From Fibrobacter sp. UWB2 (GTDB lineage: Bacteria; Fibrobacterota; Fibrobacteria; Fibrobacterales; Fibrobacteraceae), in assembly GCF_002210425.1 (NCBI RefSeq), contig NZ_MWQK01000003.1, forward strand, positions 186,001-250,000: DNA of 64,000 nucleotides. The letters run 5' to 3'. Of this stretch, positions 41,898 through 50,715 are shown in pieces; position 1 is the stretch's first letter; the number at the start of each line of letters is the position of its first letter. The notes beneath the pieces are model-generated. The model saw only the letters and a program-made list of their open reading frames with translations. It searched no databases and was not told where the DNA came from. A program made the translations under genes and the position numbers.

Positions 41898-43307
41898 TTA
41901 CTTACCTCCCATCTGGAGACCGGCCTTGACACGCGGGTCAAAGACAGCGATCAAAACGTCAACTGCAAAGTTTGCAACGAGAACGCAAGTCGAAATCATC
42001 AAGGTGCAACCCTGGATCGTTGCGTAGTCGTTCTTCTGAATGGCATTGAGCATTGCCATACCGAGACCCGGATAAGAGAAGATCATTTCGGTAATGAGAG
42101 CGCCACCCACCATGGCACCGAGGCTCTGGGCAAGACCAGTGAGCTGCGGGAGCATAGCGTTGCGGAACACATAGCTAATAATCTTGCCTTCGCGGAGGCC
42201 GAGCCACTTAGCATACTTCATGTAGTCTGTACCAAGTTCGTAAATGGACATGGAACGCATACCCGTTGCCTGACCAGAGAGAAGAATCGGGAACACAGAG
42301 AAGAACGGGAGCACGTAGTACCAGCTGACGCTCTTGATGCAGGACCAGCTGAACGTGAGTTCCGGAATGTCCGGGCTGTAAGCGCCCATAGCCGGGAACC
42401 AGCCGAGCGTGATGGAGAAGAGGGCCACCAAGAGCATACCGAACACGAAGAACGGCACACCGTTTAAGAACATGGCGCACGGGAAGAATACCTTGTCAAA
42501 AATGCCGCGCTTGTAAGCAGCGAAGGCACCAAGAAGGTTACCCACAATCCAGCCGAGAAGAATCGTCGGAGCCTGGATAGCGAGCGTCCACGGGAGGGAC
42601 TTCTTAATAACGTTCGTCACCGGTTCATTGTTTTGGTAAGAGAGACCGAGGTCGCCGTGGAACACCTTGCCAATGTAGCTAAAGAACTGAGAAACTGCAG
42701 AAGCAAGCTTCGGATCAGTCTTCATGACCGGCTGATCGACCATGACGGTATCGATGCGTTCGGCCTGAACAGTTTCCATGACCGGAACCTTTTCGACAGC
42801 CGGAGCAGCCTTGGCGGCCTTGCCCTTCTTGGCCTTGATTTTCTTAGCCTTCTTAGCTTTCTTGCCCTTCTTGCCTTTTTCTGCGGCAGGAGACTTTTCA
42901 ACAAAGACCGGATTGCCAGCTTCGTCGAGCTTCTGGCGTTCGACCATCACCGGATTGCCGGCTTCGTCAACGACCTTCACGACGTTCACGACCGGCTGGC
43001 CGTTTGCATCGAGCTTCGGAACCTTCTGCATGATAACGTTGCCGTTAGCATCAGTTTCAGGTTCATAAATAACGTTACCATTTTCGTCCACTTCGGCCAT
43101 ACCGAAGGAGACGAGGAGTTCTGCCTTTTTCTTCTGAGCTTCAGTCGGAGAAAGGCCCTTACCGGCTTGACCCATGATGATGTCAACCGGGTTGTTGTCG
43201 CCGAGACGCGGCAACGCGAAGTTGAGTGCCACTGCGCAGACGAAGGTCAGCAAGTACCAGAACGCCTTCTGCAGGACATAACGTAGCATAGGATATTGTT
43301 TAAGCAT
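41898..43307 (-). CDS. Dpp/Opp-type ABC importer permease B with large periplasmic insertion
   Basis: A 469-residue permease, about 140 residues longer than DppB. Helix 1 (about 15-32) and the loop GDNNPVDIIMG are normal; helices 2-6 resume after GDLGLSYQNNEPV. Between them (about residues 72-205) lies an extra segment. It has repeated DENGNV/DANGQPV/DEAGNPV units followed by a Lys/Ala-rich stretch (KGKKGKKAKKAKKIKAKKGK). By the topology of the family this loop faces the periplasm. The insertion keeps the reading frame and codon style, so it is not a sequencing artefact. Confidence 0.9.
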   Translation of the reverse strand: MLKQYPMLRYVLQKAFWYLLTFVCAVALNFALPRLGDNNPVDIIMGQAGKGLSPTEAQKKKAELLVSFGMAEVDENGNVIYEPETDANGNVIMQKVPKLDANGQPVVNVVKVVDEAGNPVMVERQKLDEAGNPVFVEKSPAAEKGKKGKKAKKAKKIKAKKGKAAKAAPAVEKVPVMETVQAERIDTVMVDQPVMKTDPKLASAVSQFFSYIGKVFHGDLGLSYQNNEPVTNVIKKSLPWTLAIQAPTILLGWIVGNLLGAFAAYKRGIFDKVFFPCAMFLNGVPFFVFGMLLVALFSITLGWFPAMGAYSPDIPELTFSWSCIKSVSWYYVLPFFSVFPILLSGQATGMRSMSIYELGTDYMKYAKWLGLREGKIISYVFRNAMLPQLTGLAQSLGAMVGGALITEMIFSYPGLGMAMLNAIQKNDYATIQGCTLMISTCVLVANFAVDVLIAVFDPRVKAGLQMGGK

Positions 43308-43324
43308 TGGTAGTCCTTTATCCT

Positions 43325-45142
43325 TTATTTAGCGAGCTTCAAATTCCAAAGGGTCTTGGTACCCGAGGCCACCCACGGAAGCTGAGCAGGAGCATACGGG
43401 TTTTCAGCAGTCGGCCAGTTCGTCCAGACGCGGTCGCTGAATTCATAGAACTGTTCCGGCAAGTAAACCAGCGGAATGGACGGCTGGTCTTCCATGAAGA
43501 TTCGGTTCAATTCGCGGTAAGCAGTTGCGATAGAATCAGCATTCTTCATAAGCGGGATAGCATTGAGGAGCTTGTCGACTTCCGGACGGAAACCTTCGGT
43601 CCCCGGCTGGTTGTAACGGCCAATGTTCACACCTGCCCAAGAGCCAAGCGGCTGCCAGTCGCGGCTTGCCATGATTTCGTTGAAGCGGCTCCACGGAAGA
43701 GACGGAGTCACGTCAGCAACAGGCTTGTGCATGATGAGGTCGAAGTTACCGAGACCCATGGCCGGCCAGTAAGAACCGCCATCCACGAAGCCTTCACGAA
43801 TATCGATACCAGCCTTGCGCATACCTTCGACAGCGATGGTCACCATAGCTTCCCAGTCGGTCCAGCCGTTCGGGCTCGTGATGTACATCGTCGGGATCTT
43901 TTCACCCTTGGCATTTTCCATGTGGTCAAGCGTACCGTCGTCATTCCAGACAGACTTGTAGCCAGCTTCGGAAAGCATCTGCTTCACCGTTTCGACGCGT
44001 TCCTTTTCATCGGTGATAGTGAGCTTGACACCATACTTAGCGAGGTCTTCGTCGCTGATATACTTGCCTTCAAGATGTGTCGGCATGATGAGGCCCGGCT
44101 TGATCTGGTCCGTGTAGTCGGACACAGCGAACTTGCGGAGAGCCATATAGTCGATAGCGGTTGCAAGAGCACGGCGGAAGCGCTTGTCGTTAAGCGGCTC
44201 CTTCATCGTGTTGATGATGAGCATCGGCATTGCACCCGGCAAGAAATACGGCGGTTCATTGAGCCATGTATGTACGCCAGCGCCAGCCTTGCGGTTGATA
44301 CGCGGGATGTAGCTCTGGGATGCGTCGAGGTTGCCGCTACGCATAGCGATGGTGTTGTGTTCGTTGTTCTTGTAAATCGGATGAACGATATACTTCGGAG
44401 CAGGGAGCTGACCATTGTGGAGAGCGGCATTGCCCCAGTAGTCGTCACGGCGTTCAAGAATAATCTTGTTCGGGTCGGCACTGCGGAGAGCATACGGGCC
44501 GGAAACAACCGGATTCTGGTCCATCGGGAGTTTCTTCACTTCGTCCTTGGAGCCAAGCTTTTCGATAAGCGGTTCAAACACGTGAGCAGGGACAATGCGG
44601 ATAGCCTGCAACAAGTCAAGAACAGAAAGCGGGTTGTTGCGCTGCTTCTTGTTGATGAGGAAAGCAACTCGTTCCACCTCACCTGCCGGTTCGGATTTAA
44701 CAGTATCGACGTGGATTGCGGAAATCTGTTCGCTAGTGTTGATGGAACCCATCGTGTAGATGAACTTCACGTCACGAGATGTGACCTTTTCACCATCGCT
44801 CCACTTTGCGGCCGGGTTCAAGTCAACGACGATAGAATCGTTGTTCCTGCTCACGAGAGAGCCGAGGAGGGATTCAATTTCACCCGTCAAAGAGTTGTAG
44901 GTGAGAAGCGGTTCGTACATCAAGTTGAAACGACCACTCACAGGCCAGGTTGTCATCCAGCTTTCTGCAAGGGGGTTGAACGTACCAGGAGCATCATTCT
45001 GCTGCCCAGACAAGTAGAGCGTTTCCTGACGCGGCAAGGAACCGCTGGCAAGCTCGTCTTGCGATGAGCTACCGCACCCAAAAAGTGCGCCAGTTGCCGA
45101 AAGCACCAAGGCCGTTCTAGCAATCGATTTCAATCCAATCAT
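43325..45142 (-). CDS. ABC importer substrate-binding lipoprotein (SBP family 5)
   Basis: A 605-residue lipoprotein (lipobox LFGC, Cys23) of the family that binds peptides or oligosaccharides. It is somewhat longer than DppA. Conserved parts include NLMYEPLLTYNSLTGEIESLLGS, WSDGEKVTSRDVKFIYTM and RFRRALATAIDY. In Thermotoga and other cellulose users, close relatives bind cello- or manno-oligosaccharides rather than peptides. The neighbouring GH5, GH8 and DUF4832 genes make an oligosaccharide ligand plausible. It is the first gene of its operon, after a 219-base non-coding region with only A/T-rich promoter-like sequence. Confidence 0.9.
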   Translation of the reverse strand: MIGLKSIARTALVLSATGALFGCGSSSQDELASGSLPRQETLYLSGQQNDAPGTFNPLAESWMTTWPVSGRFNLMYEPLLTYNSLTGEIESLLGSLVSRNNDSIVVDLNPAAKWSDGEKVTSRDVKFIYTMGSINTSEQISAIHVDTVKSEPAGEVERVAFLINKKQRNNPLSVLDLLQAIRIVPAHVFEPLIEKLGSKDEVKKLPMDQNPVVSGPYALRSADPNKIILERRDDYWGNAALHNGQLPAPKYIVHPIYKNNEHNTIAMRSGNLDASQSYIPRINRKAGAGVHTWLNEPPYFLPGAMPMLIINTMKEPLNDKRFRRALATAIDYMALRKFAVSDYTDQIKPGLIMPTHLEGKYISDEDLAKYGVKLTITDEKERVETVKQMLSEAGYKSVWNDDGTLDHMENAKGEKIPTMYITSPNGWTDWEAMVTIAVEGMRKAGIDIREGFVDGGSYWPAMGLGNFDLIMHKPVADVTPSLPWSRFNEIMASRDWQPLGSWAGVNIGRYNQPGTEGFRPEVDKLLNAIPLMKNADSIATAYRELNRIFMEDQPSIPLVYLPEQFYEFSDRVWTNWPTAENPYAPAQLPWVASGTKTLWNLKLAK

Positions 45143-45361
45143 TTGAGTCCTCTTAGAATAGGGCCTTTGCAGGGGCCCCTTTTAATTGAAAATTCAAATC
45201 TAATATAGATTATTCCAATTCAAAATTATTTTCGAAAGAAATAAAAAAGCCTTGATGATTTCTCAAAACGGATTAACAAAATTTTACATTTAGGAATGTT
45301 TACAAACTAGTTGTTGGTCAACAGTCATTGGCCATTAGTTATTGGATAACAGCTGGAAGAG

Positions 45362-47221
45362 CTACGATTCTTCAGCGCCGCCAGCGCAGTATTCAGCGAC
45401 TTGTTCGCGAAGTTTTGTGCCACGCACTTTGCCAAGCAAATCAATGATGTCTTCGAGCGGAGCGTCCATAAACGCTTCGGCACTCTTGTACTTGCTCAGA
45501 ATCTTGATGCGGGTTTCGTGCCCGACGCCAGGCATTTTGAGCCATTCGACTTCGAGGTCTTTTTTGCGCTTGCTACGCTGGTACGTAATAGCAAATCGGT
45601 GCGCCTCGTCGCGAGCGTTCTGCAAAAGCTTCAACGCGGGACTCGTGCGGTGTAACACGATACTTTTGCGGTCATCAGGGAACACGATTTCTTCAAGACG
45701 CTTTGCAAGCCCAATCAGCGGCAAGTCCTTATCGTGACCAAGTTCCTTTAAAATCTGCATCGTGGCATCGACCTGGCCTTTACCGCCATCGCACACCCAC
45801 AAGTCGGGCATCGGAATTCCTTCTTCTTCCAAACGGCGGATGCGGCGGGTCATCACTTCGCGCATGCTTGCAAAGTCATCGACACCCGTTACAGTCTTGA
45901 TGATAAACTTTCGATAATTGCTCTTGTCGGGGCGCCCGTTCTTAAACGCGACCAAGCTCGCCACGGTGTTCGTACCGGACAAATGCGAAATATCCACGCA
46001 TTCGATACGGAACGGAGTCTTCTTTAAGCCGAGAACTTTTTGCAGTTCGAAAACGCTGCTGTCGATTTCGCTGTACTTCTGCACTTCGGCGCGCATTTCC
46101 ACGAGAATCATGTCGGCATTCGCGGAGGCGAGTTTCAGGAACCCGAGCTTTTCACCGCGCTGCGGATTCGTGAGCACGACCTTGTGCGTCGTCTTGGACG
46201 CAAGCGCCTGTTCAATAGATTCTCGTTCCGCCATGTCCGTCGGGAGCGGCACATCCGTTGCAATTTCGCCCGGAATAAATTCCACGTCCATGTACCATTG
46301 CACCACCATCTGGCGGAAAATTTCCGTTTCGTCATCTTCGAGCTTGCATTCCAGGCGGTAGTGGCGGCGCCCGCAAAGCACGCCGTTGCGGTACTCGAAA
46401 ATCACGGCGGCAGCCATCGTGCCGTTACGCTTAAGCGAGAGCACGTCCACACAGAGGCTTGCATCGGACACATCCGTTTTCTGGTGCGCGCTCGTCGCCT
46501 TGAGCGCCTGAATCGCGTCGCGCTTTTTCGCCGCCGTCTCAAAATCCATGCGTTCGCTCGCCTCGAGCATTTCGCGTTCCCAAAGTTGAATCAAGTCATC
46601 GCGTTTGCCACCCAAGAGCATCTGCGTCTGCGCCACTTTTTTCTGGTATTCTTCACGCGTCACAAGCCCCGCACACGGAGCACCACAGCGCCCGATGTGG
46701 TAATTGAGGCAAGGGCGCACAGGCCGATTGAGTGGCAACTTCAGCTTGCATTCACGAATCTGGAACAGTCTCGCCGCAATATCCTGCAGCTGGCGGATCA
46801 TACGCGAGCTCATATAAGGCCCGTAATACAAGCAGCCATCCTTCTTGACCGAACGGCTCAAAAAGAGCCTCGGGAAAGGTTCATTCACAGAGAACGCGAG
46901 ATACGGAAAATGCTTATCGTCCTTGAGCAATACGTTGTACTTAGGCGTATGCTTTCGGATGAGGTTTGCTTCCAGGATGAGCGCTTCGGTTTCGCTCTCG
47001 GTGATAATCCACTCGATATCGCGGATATACGGGAGCATGAGCGTCGCCGCACGGTGGCCGGCATGGTCGCTGCCGTCAAAGTAGCTCGACACGCGGTTCT
47101 TCAGGACCTTCGCCTTCCCTATATATATAATCTTCCCCTGGGCGTTCTTCATGATGTACACCCCAGGTAGCAGAGGGAGTTCCGCCAGTCGCCGCTCAAT
47201 GTGTTCACTTACTGGAATCAT
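45362..47221 (-). CDS. uvrC: Excinuclease ABC subunit C
   Basis: The nuclease that makes the 3' and 5' incisions in nucleotide excision repair after UvrAB has marked the damage. The 619 residues include the GIY-YIG domain (about 16-95: GVYIMKNAQGKIIYIGKAK), a Cys-containing RPCLNYHIGRCGAPC segment (about 168-182), a UVR motif (about 208-242), the RNase H-like second nuclease (about 395-540, with DISH and CDGGKGQ), and helix-hairpin-helix motifs at the end (LKMPGVG, IIDLLGKV). It is monocistronic. Confidence 0.97.
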   Translation of the reverse strand: MIPVSEHIERRLAELPLLPGVYIMKNAQGKIIYIGKAKVLKNRVSSYFDGSDHAGHRAATLMLPYIRDIEWIITESETEALILEANLIRKHTPKYNVLLKDDKHFPYLAFSVNEPFPRLFLSRSVKKDGCLYYGPYMSSRMIRQLQDIAARLFQIRECKLKLPLNRPVRPCLNYHIGRCGAPCAGLVTREEYQKKVAQTQMLLGGKRDDLIQLWEREMLEASERMDFETAAKKRDAIQALKATSAHQKTDVSDASLCVDVLSLKRNGTMAAAVIFEYRNGVLCGRRHYRLECKLEDDETEIFRQMVVQWYMDVEFIPGEIATDVPLPTDMAERESIEQALASKTTHKVVLTNPQRGEKLGFLKLASANADMILVEMRAEVQKYSEIDSSVFELQKVLGLKKTPFRIECVDISHLSGTNTVASLVAFKNGRPDKSNYRKFIIKTVTGVDDFASMREVMTRRIRRLEEEGIPMPDLWVCDGGKGQVDATMQILKELGHDKDLPLIGLAKRLEEIVFPDDRKSIVLHRTSPALKLLQNARDEAHRFAITYQRSKRKKDLEVEWLKMPGVGHETRIKILSKYKSAEAFMDAPLEDIIDLLGKVRGTKLREQVAEYCAGGAEES

Positions 47222-47300
47222 GTAAATTCAAATCTATTTAATTTTTTATATTGTCGCGCCCCAATAAAATCAACCCCTTACCTTTTCTCATTTATGAAAT

Positions 47301-47329
47301 GGTGATCCCCGAATAAATCGGGGATGACA
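47301..47329. repeat. ATGACA-ended dispersed palindrome
   Basis: GGTGATCCCCGA and TCGGGGATGACA flank a short loop, in the 247-base region between uvrC and the coiled-coil gene. Confidence 0.8.
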
Positions 47330-47468
47330 GCATAAAAGACAGGAGATCGCAAAGCCTCAAAAAAACGAAAATACAAAGGTCATTTTACATTTTATCATAC
47401 TCTAGTTACAAGAAAATTTTATATATCTTACATAGTAAGTTTCGCACCCCGCCAAATATGGAGAAATA

Positions 47469-48326
47469 ATGAATTTCGAAAACATGAACTTGTTGTCGCA
47501 GAAGGTTGAAAGCGTCCTCGGAACAGTACGCGCCCTGCGTGAAGAAAACGCCAAACTCAAACAGCTTCTGGAAGGCAAAGACGCCCAGGCTGAAGACCAG
47601 AAAAACCTATTGGACTCTGCCAACGCAAAGATCGCCGACTACGAAGCCGCCCTCAATGCAAGAGCCAACCAGGCGGCCGCTCAGGACGAAGCCATCAACG
47701 AAAAGAATGGCATCATCGACAACTTGAACGCACAAATTAACGAAAAAAACGGCATCATCGATGCTCTCAATGGTCAAGTCGCCGAAAAAGACAACACCAT
47801 CAATTCTTTGAACGGACAAGTTAACGAAAAGAATGGCATTATCGACAGCCTCAACGGCCAGATCAACGAAAAGAACGGTATCATTGACGCCCTTAACGGC
47901 CAGGTCGCCGAAAAGAATGGCATCATCGATTCCCTCAACGGCCAGGTTGCCGAAAAGAACGGCATCATCGATTCCCTCAACGGCCAAGTCGCCGAAAAGA
48001 ATGGCATCATCGATTCTCTTAACGGCCAAATGGACGAAAAGAACAACATCATCGATTGCCTCAACGGTCAGGTCGCCGAAAAGAACGACATCATCGACAA
48101 CCTTAACAACCAAGTCCAGAACCAGGGCAACGAAATTTCCGAAGCCCAGAGCAAGTTCCAGCAGCTCCTTTCTACGATTGAAAGCGAACTCGGTACCGAA
48201 ATCAACATCAACAACGAGCCGGCAGCAGAACAAGCACCTGCTGAACAGGCAGAAAACAAACCTCAAGAAGAAAACCCTGACCTGTTCGCGAGCAATGGAG
48301 GCTCGCAACCCGGTTTTTTCGGCTAA
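47469..48326 (+). CDS. ZapB-like coiled-coil protein with ten 14-residue repeats
   Basis: A 285-residue cytosolic protein. Its N terminus (NLLSQKVESVLGTVRALREENAKL is within residues 7-30) resembles ZapB-type division coiled coils, and it stands directly before zapA. Residues 78-217 are ten tandem repeats with the consensus EKNGIIDSLNGQVA, two heptads each, giving a continuous coiled coil about 200 angstrom long by helix geometry (140 residues at 1.5 angstrom per residue). The end is acidic and finishes GGSQPGFFG, perhaps a short binding motif. I infer a role in scaffolding the division ring with ZapA; the repeat length may vary between strains. Confidence 0.7.
   Translation: MNFENMNLLSQKVESVLGTVRALREENAKLKQLLEGKDAQAEDQKNLLDSANAKIADYEAALNARANQAAAQDEAINEKNGIIDNLNAQINEKNGIIDALNGQVAEKDNTINSLNGQVNEKNGIIDSLNGQINEKNGIIDALNGQVAEKNGIIDSLNGQVAEKNGIIDSLNGQVAEKNGIIDSLNGQMDEKNNIIDCLNGQVAEKNDIIDNLNNQVQNQGNEISEAQSKFQQLLSTIESELGTEININNEPAAEQAPAEQAENKPQEENPDLFASNGGSQPGFFG
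47700..48119 (+). repeat. 42-bp coding minisatellite, ten copies
   Basis: Ten in-frame 42-base units encode the EKNGIIDSLNGQVA heptad pair. Copies 5 to 8 are the most alike, suggesting recent gain of units. Confidence 0.85.
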
Positions 48327-48371
48327 GGTGGTTGTTGGATAACGATCCATTCGGCGTAGGAATGAAATAAT

Positions 48372-48686
48372 ATGGCAAACGAGACACTTAGATCAGTCAG
48401 CATTAACGTCGCTCAAGAACGCATCCACATCCGCACAGACTTGCCCGATACGGACTTGAAGGAAATCGTCGATTTCATCGAAAGTCGTCTCGATAATTCC
48501 TCGAAATTTAAACTGGAACTGAAGAAGCAGCTGTGCCTACTGGCTGTGGAGCTCACTTCCGAGATTGTCGAGCTGCGCAAGCAATTGCGCAAGGCCAAAA
48601 CATACCACGACCTGATGGATAAGGACCTTAGGGAACTTTCGCTCCAATTGGACGAGGGCCTCCCTAAAGCCGACAACCAAGTTTAA
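48372..48686 (+). CDS. zapA: Cell-division protein ZapA
   Basis: A 104-residue FtsZ-ring-associated protein: N-terminal SVSINVAQERIHIRTDLP strand region, then long helices (IVDFIESRLDN, LCLLAVELTSEIVELRKQLRKAK) that form the tetramer. It bundles FtsZ filaments at midcell. It lies 45 bases after the ZapB-like gene, in the same direction. As in many bacteria, a 6S-like RNA follows. Confidence 0.8.
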   Translation: MANETLRSVSINVAQERIHIRTDLPDTDLKEIVDFIESRLDNSSKFKLELKKQLCLLAVELTSEIVELRKQLRKAKTYHDLMDKDLRELSLQLDEGLPKADNQV

Positions 48687-48716
48687 GCCAATCCGGATAC
48701 ATTTAATACACTTACG

Positions 48717-48748
48717 AAATCTCGGTATTTTTGCCGAGATTTTTTTTG
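48717..48748 (+). terminator. Rho-independent terminator of zapA
   Basis: AAATCTCGG (48717-48725) pairs with CCGAGATTT (48734-48742), followed by eight T residues. Confidence 0.9.
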
Positions 48749-48758
48749 TGATTTTCCC

Positions 48759-48787
48759 TTGTTTTTATCCATCAAGAAACATATATT
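48759..48787 (+). promoter_or_regulatory. Sigma-70 promoter of the 6S-like RNA
   Basis: TTGTTT (48759-48764) and TATATT (48782-48787) are 17 bases apart; transcription would start at about 48794. Confidence 0.6.
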
Positions 48788-48793
48788 ATACGT

Positions 48794-48958
48794 GGGCATC
48801 CCACGGATTTTACACCCGATCTAACAGGAATAAATCAGCTCGTTGCTCTTGTGGTTCAGTTTAGGCGCGCATCGACGCGAAAAACAAATCCCCGAGGCGC
48901 TGCTATCATTGTAAAATAGTAGTTTCGAGTGTTCGTACCGTAGGAGATGCCCTTTTTT
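48794..48958 (+). ncRNA. ssrS: 6S-like RNA candidate
   Basis: A stretch of about 165 bases has its own promoter and a closing stem formed by its two ends: GGGCATC (48795-48800 region) with GATGCCC (48946-48952), extended by CC/GG and CGG/CCG. Inside are a second stem, ACACCCGA (48812-48819) with TCGAGTGT (48925-48932), and a hairpin on the 3' side of the central loop, CTGCTAT (48900-48906) with ATAGTAG (48916-48922). The 3' stem strand ends in seven T residues. This long rod with a central bubble, and the position after zapA, match 6S RNA, which binds the housekeeping RNA polymerase. No protein frame is present. The primary sequence is not obviously like the E. coli RNA. Confidence 0.6.
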
Positions 48959-48986
48959 TATTGTGGCAAAATTTGCCGGGGCGAAA

Positions 48987-50030
48987 ATGGAGATCTCCGA
49001 AAAACTATCCGAACTTTTAGAGAAAGCAGAATCCGAAGATATTTTTGACAAGGCCGTCGTAGGTTATTTGCTCCCAGACGGCACGAGCCACACCGTTACG
49101 CTCAACACTCCCGAAGACACTGTTTTCGACATCGCGTCGCTCACGAAGGTCTGCCCCACCTCGACGCTTGCGCTCTCGTACATTCTCGAAGGCAAGCTCT
49201 CCATTGATGCCAAAGTCATCGACTTTATCCCGGAACTCAAGACAAACTACCGCGACCAGATTTGCGTTTCGCACCTGCTCACGCACAGCCTCGATTACCG
49301 AGTGCCGATGAAGACGCTCAGAACGCTCTCGCCCGAAGGAATCCTCAACGCCCTTTACACGTACCAGTTCGCCGCCGCTCCGGGAACCATCTTTAATTAC
49401 GGGAACCCCGCAAGTGTGCTACTTGGCATTTTGTTGCAGAGACTTACAGGCAAGAACTTGCAGGAACAAGGTAACGAACGATTCTTTACACCGCTCGGCA
49501 TGACGCGTTCAGGCTACAACCCGCTCACGCGAGTCCCGAAATCAGAAATTGCGGCAACCGAGCTTTGCGAGTTCCGCCATCGCGAAATTCAAGGCGAAGT
49601 CCACGACGAAAGCGCCTGGGTTCTGCAAAAGCTGTTCCCCGTCGGGAGTGCCGGCATGTTCAGTTGCGTCCCCGACCTCCTCAAGTTCGTGAAAATGATT
49701 CTGATGGACGGCAAGTTTGAGGACAAGCAAATTGCCCCTGCCGGAATTCTGGACATCGTGAGCCACAACGCCCTTGCCGATAGCGTCGGAGCAGAAACCG
49801 CCCTCGGCTGGGAGCTGAACGCAACCAAGTTCATGGGCACAAAGGTCTCACCACAAGCATTCGGCAAGACAGGATTCACGGGTGCAAGCATCGTCGCCGA
49901 CCCGGACAAGGGAGGCGCCATCATTCTCCTTAGCAACTTCACCTACCCGCACCGCGAACCGAACGCCGACAGGATTCACGCATTCCGCGCCACACTTGCA
50001 GACGCGTTCTTTGGCGCAATTTCGGAATAA
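48987..50030 (+). CDS. Serine beta-lactamase-fold hydrolase (class C-like/esterase)
   Basis: A 347-residue protein from ATG 48987 (355 from GTG 48963). The active-site set of the beta-lactamase/DD-peptidase fold is present: SLTK (the catalytic Ser and Lys), YGN in IFNYGNPAS and KTG in FGKTGFTG. No signal peptide is seen, so it probably acts in the cytosol as an esterase or peptidase rather than giving drug resistance. It directly follows the 6S-like RNA, as another gene does in Proteobacteria, but the product differs. Confidence 0.88.
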   Translation: MEISEKLSELLEKAESEDIFDKAVVGYLLPDGTSHTVTLNTPEDTVFDIASLTKVCPTSTLALSYILEGKLSIDAKVIDFIPELKTNYRDQICVSHLLTHSLDYRVPMKTLRTLSPEGILNALYTYQFAAAPGTIFNYGNPASVLLGILLQRLTGKNLQEQGNERFFTPLGMTRSGYNPLTRVPKSEIAATELCEFRHREIQGEVHDESAWVLQKLFPVGSAGMFSCVPDLLKFVKMILMDGKFEDKQIAPAGILDIVSHNALADSVGAETALGWELNATKFMGTKVSPQAFGKTGFTGASIVADPDKGGAIILLSNFTYPHREPNADRIHAFRATLADAFFGAISE

Positions 50031-50032
50031 AA

Positions 50033-50105
50033 GGAGAAGCCCGCTCGATGGCGGGCTTGACAAGTTCTACAATCGATAGATCCTTCGACTTCGCTCAGGA
50101 TGACA
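50033..50105. repeat. Two dispersed palindromes in tandem
   Basis: GGAGAAGCCCGC / GCGGGCTTGACA (50033-50062) is followed by GATCCTTCGA-CTTCGCTCAGGATGACA (50079-50105). In the first, both stem strands carry AAGCC/GGCTT rather than ATGCC/GGCAT, so the change is compensated. Confidence 0.8.
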
Positions 50106-50107
50106 CA

Positions 50108-50581
50108 TTAGCGGCCAGCGGCCTTGCGGAGCATTTCCTTGCGCTGAGCTTCAGCAAACATCTTTGCCATTTCCATGCGGTTGTCAAGGATTTCCTTTTT
50201 CTTGGTTTCTTCCTTGCAGTTCACGCACTTGGTAGCAGTCGGTACGGCCATAAGTCTCGCCTTCGGAATCAGCTGTCCACAAATCTTGCAAACGCCGAAA
50301 GTTCCATTCTTGATGCGCTTAAGAGCTTCTTCCAAATAAACGAGGTACTTGCCTTCGCGGGCTGCCAATGAAAGGTTGGTTTCGAGCGAGTTGATATCCG
50401 TTGCAGAATCTGCACCTTCGGAATCGCCACCGTCACCGGACTGATTCTTCTGGTCCAAAAACACGTTAGCCTTTTCAGAATCGCTCTGGGCGGTCACAAG
50501 CTCGCGTCTTTTTTCCAAAAGCATTTCTTCAAAAAACTTAAGATCAGCATCGCTCATCTTTACGGGTTTCTTCTCAGCCAT
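50108..50581 (-). CDS. DksA/TraR-type zinc-finger transcription factor
   Basis: A 157-residue regulator with an N-terminal coiled coil that enters the RNA polymerase secondary channel and a C4 zinc finger (CKICG and CVNCK). In many bacteria DksA works with (p)ppGpp to reset transcription under starvation, which would tie it to the alarmone enzymes at 11.5-13.2 kb. The C terminus carries extra basic residues. AAGGAG precedes ATG 50581. The 134 bases downstream to the MCE gene form a poly-A/T region. Confidence 0.88.
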   Translation of the reverse strand: MAEKKPVKMSDADLKFFEEMLLEKRRELVTAQSDSEKANVFLDQKNQSGDGGDSEGADSATDINSLETNLSLAAREGKYLVYLEEALKRIKNGTFGVCKICGQLIPKARLMAVPTATKCVNCKEETKKKEILDNRMEMAKMFAEAQRKEMLRKAAGR

Positions 50582-50715
50582 ATTAAACTCCTTCTTTGTG
50601 AGTTACACTGTAATAAGTACCGCTTTAAATTATCTTTTTTTTACAAAAAAGAACAATTAAAATAATATTTTTCAAAAAAAAATGTTGATAAGTCGGTAAA
50701 AAAGGAGTTGTCCGG

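Noticed and set aside
47700-48119. Possible CRISPR-like array
   Set aside because: The 42-base repeats are contiguous, without unique spacers, and lie in frame within a coding gene.
48963-48980. Sigma-54-like TGGCAAAATTTGCC before the beta-lactamase-fold gene
   Set aside because: The GG to GC spacing is 8 rather than 10 bases, so it does not fit a -24/-12 promoter.
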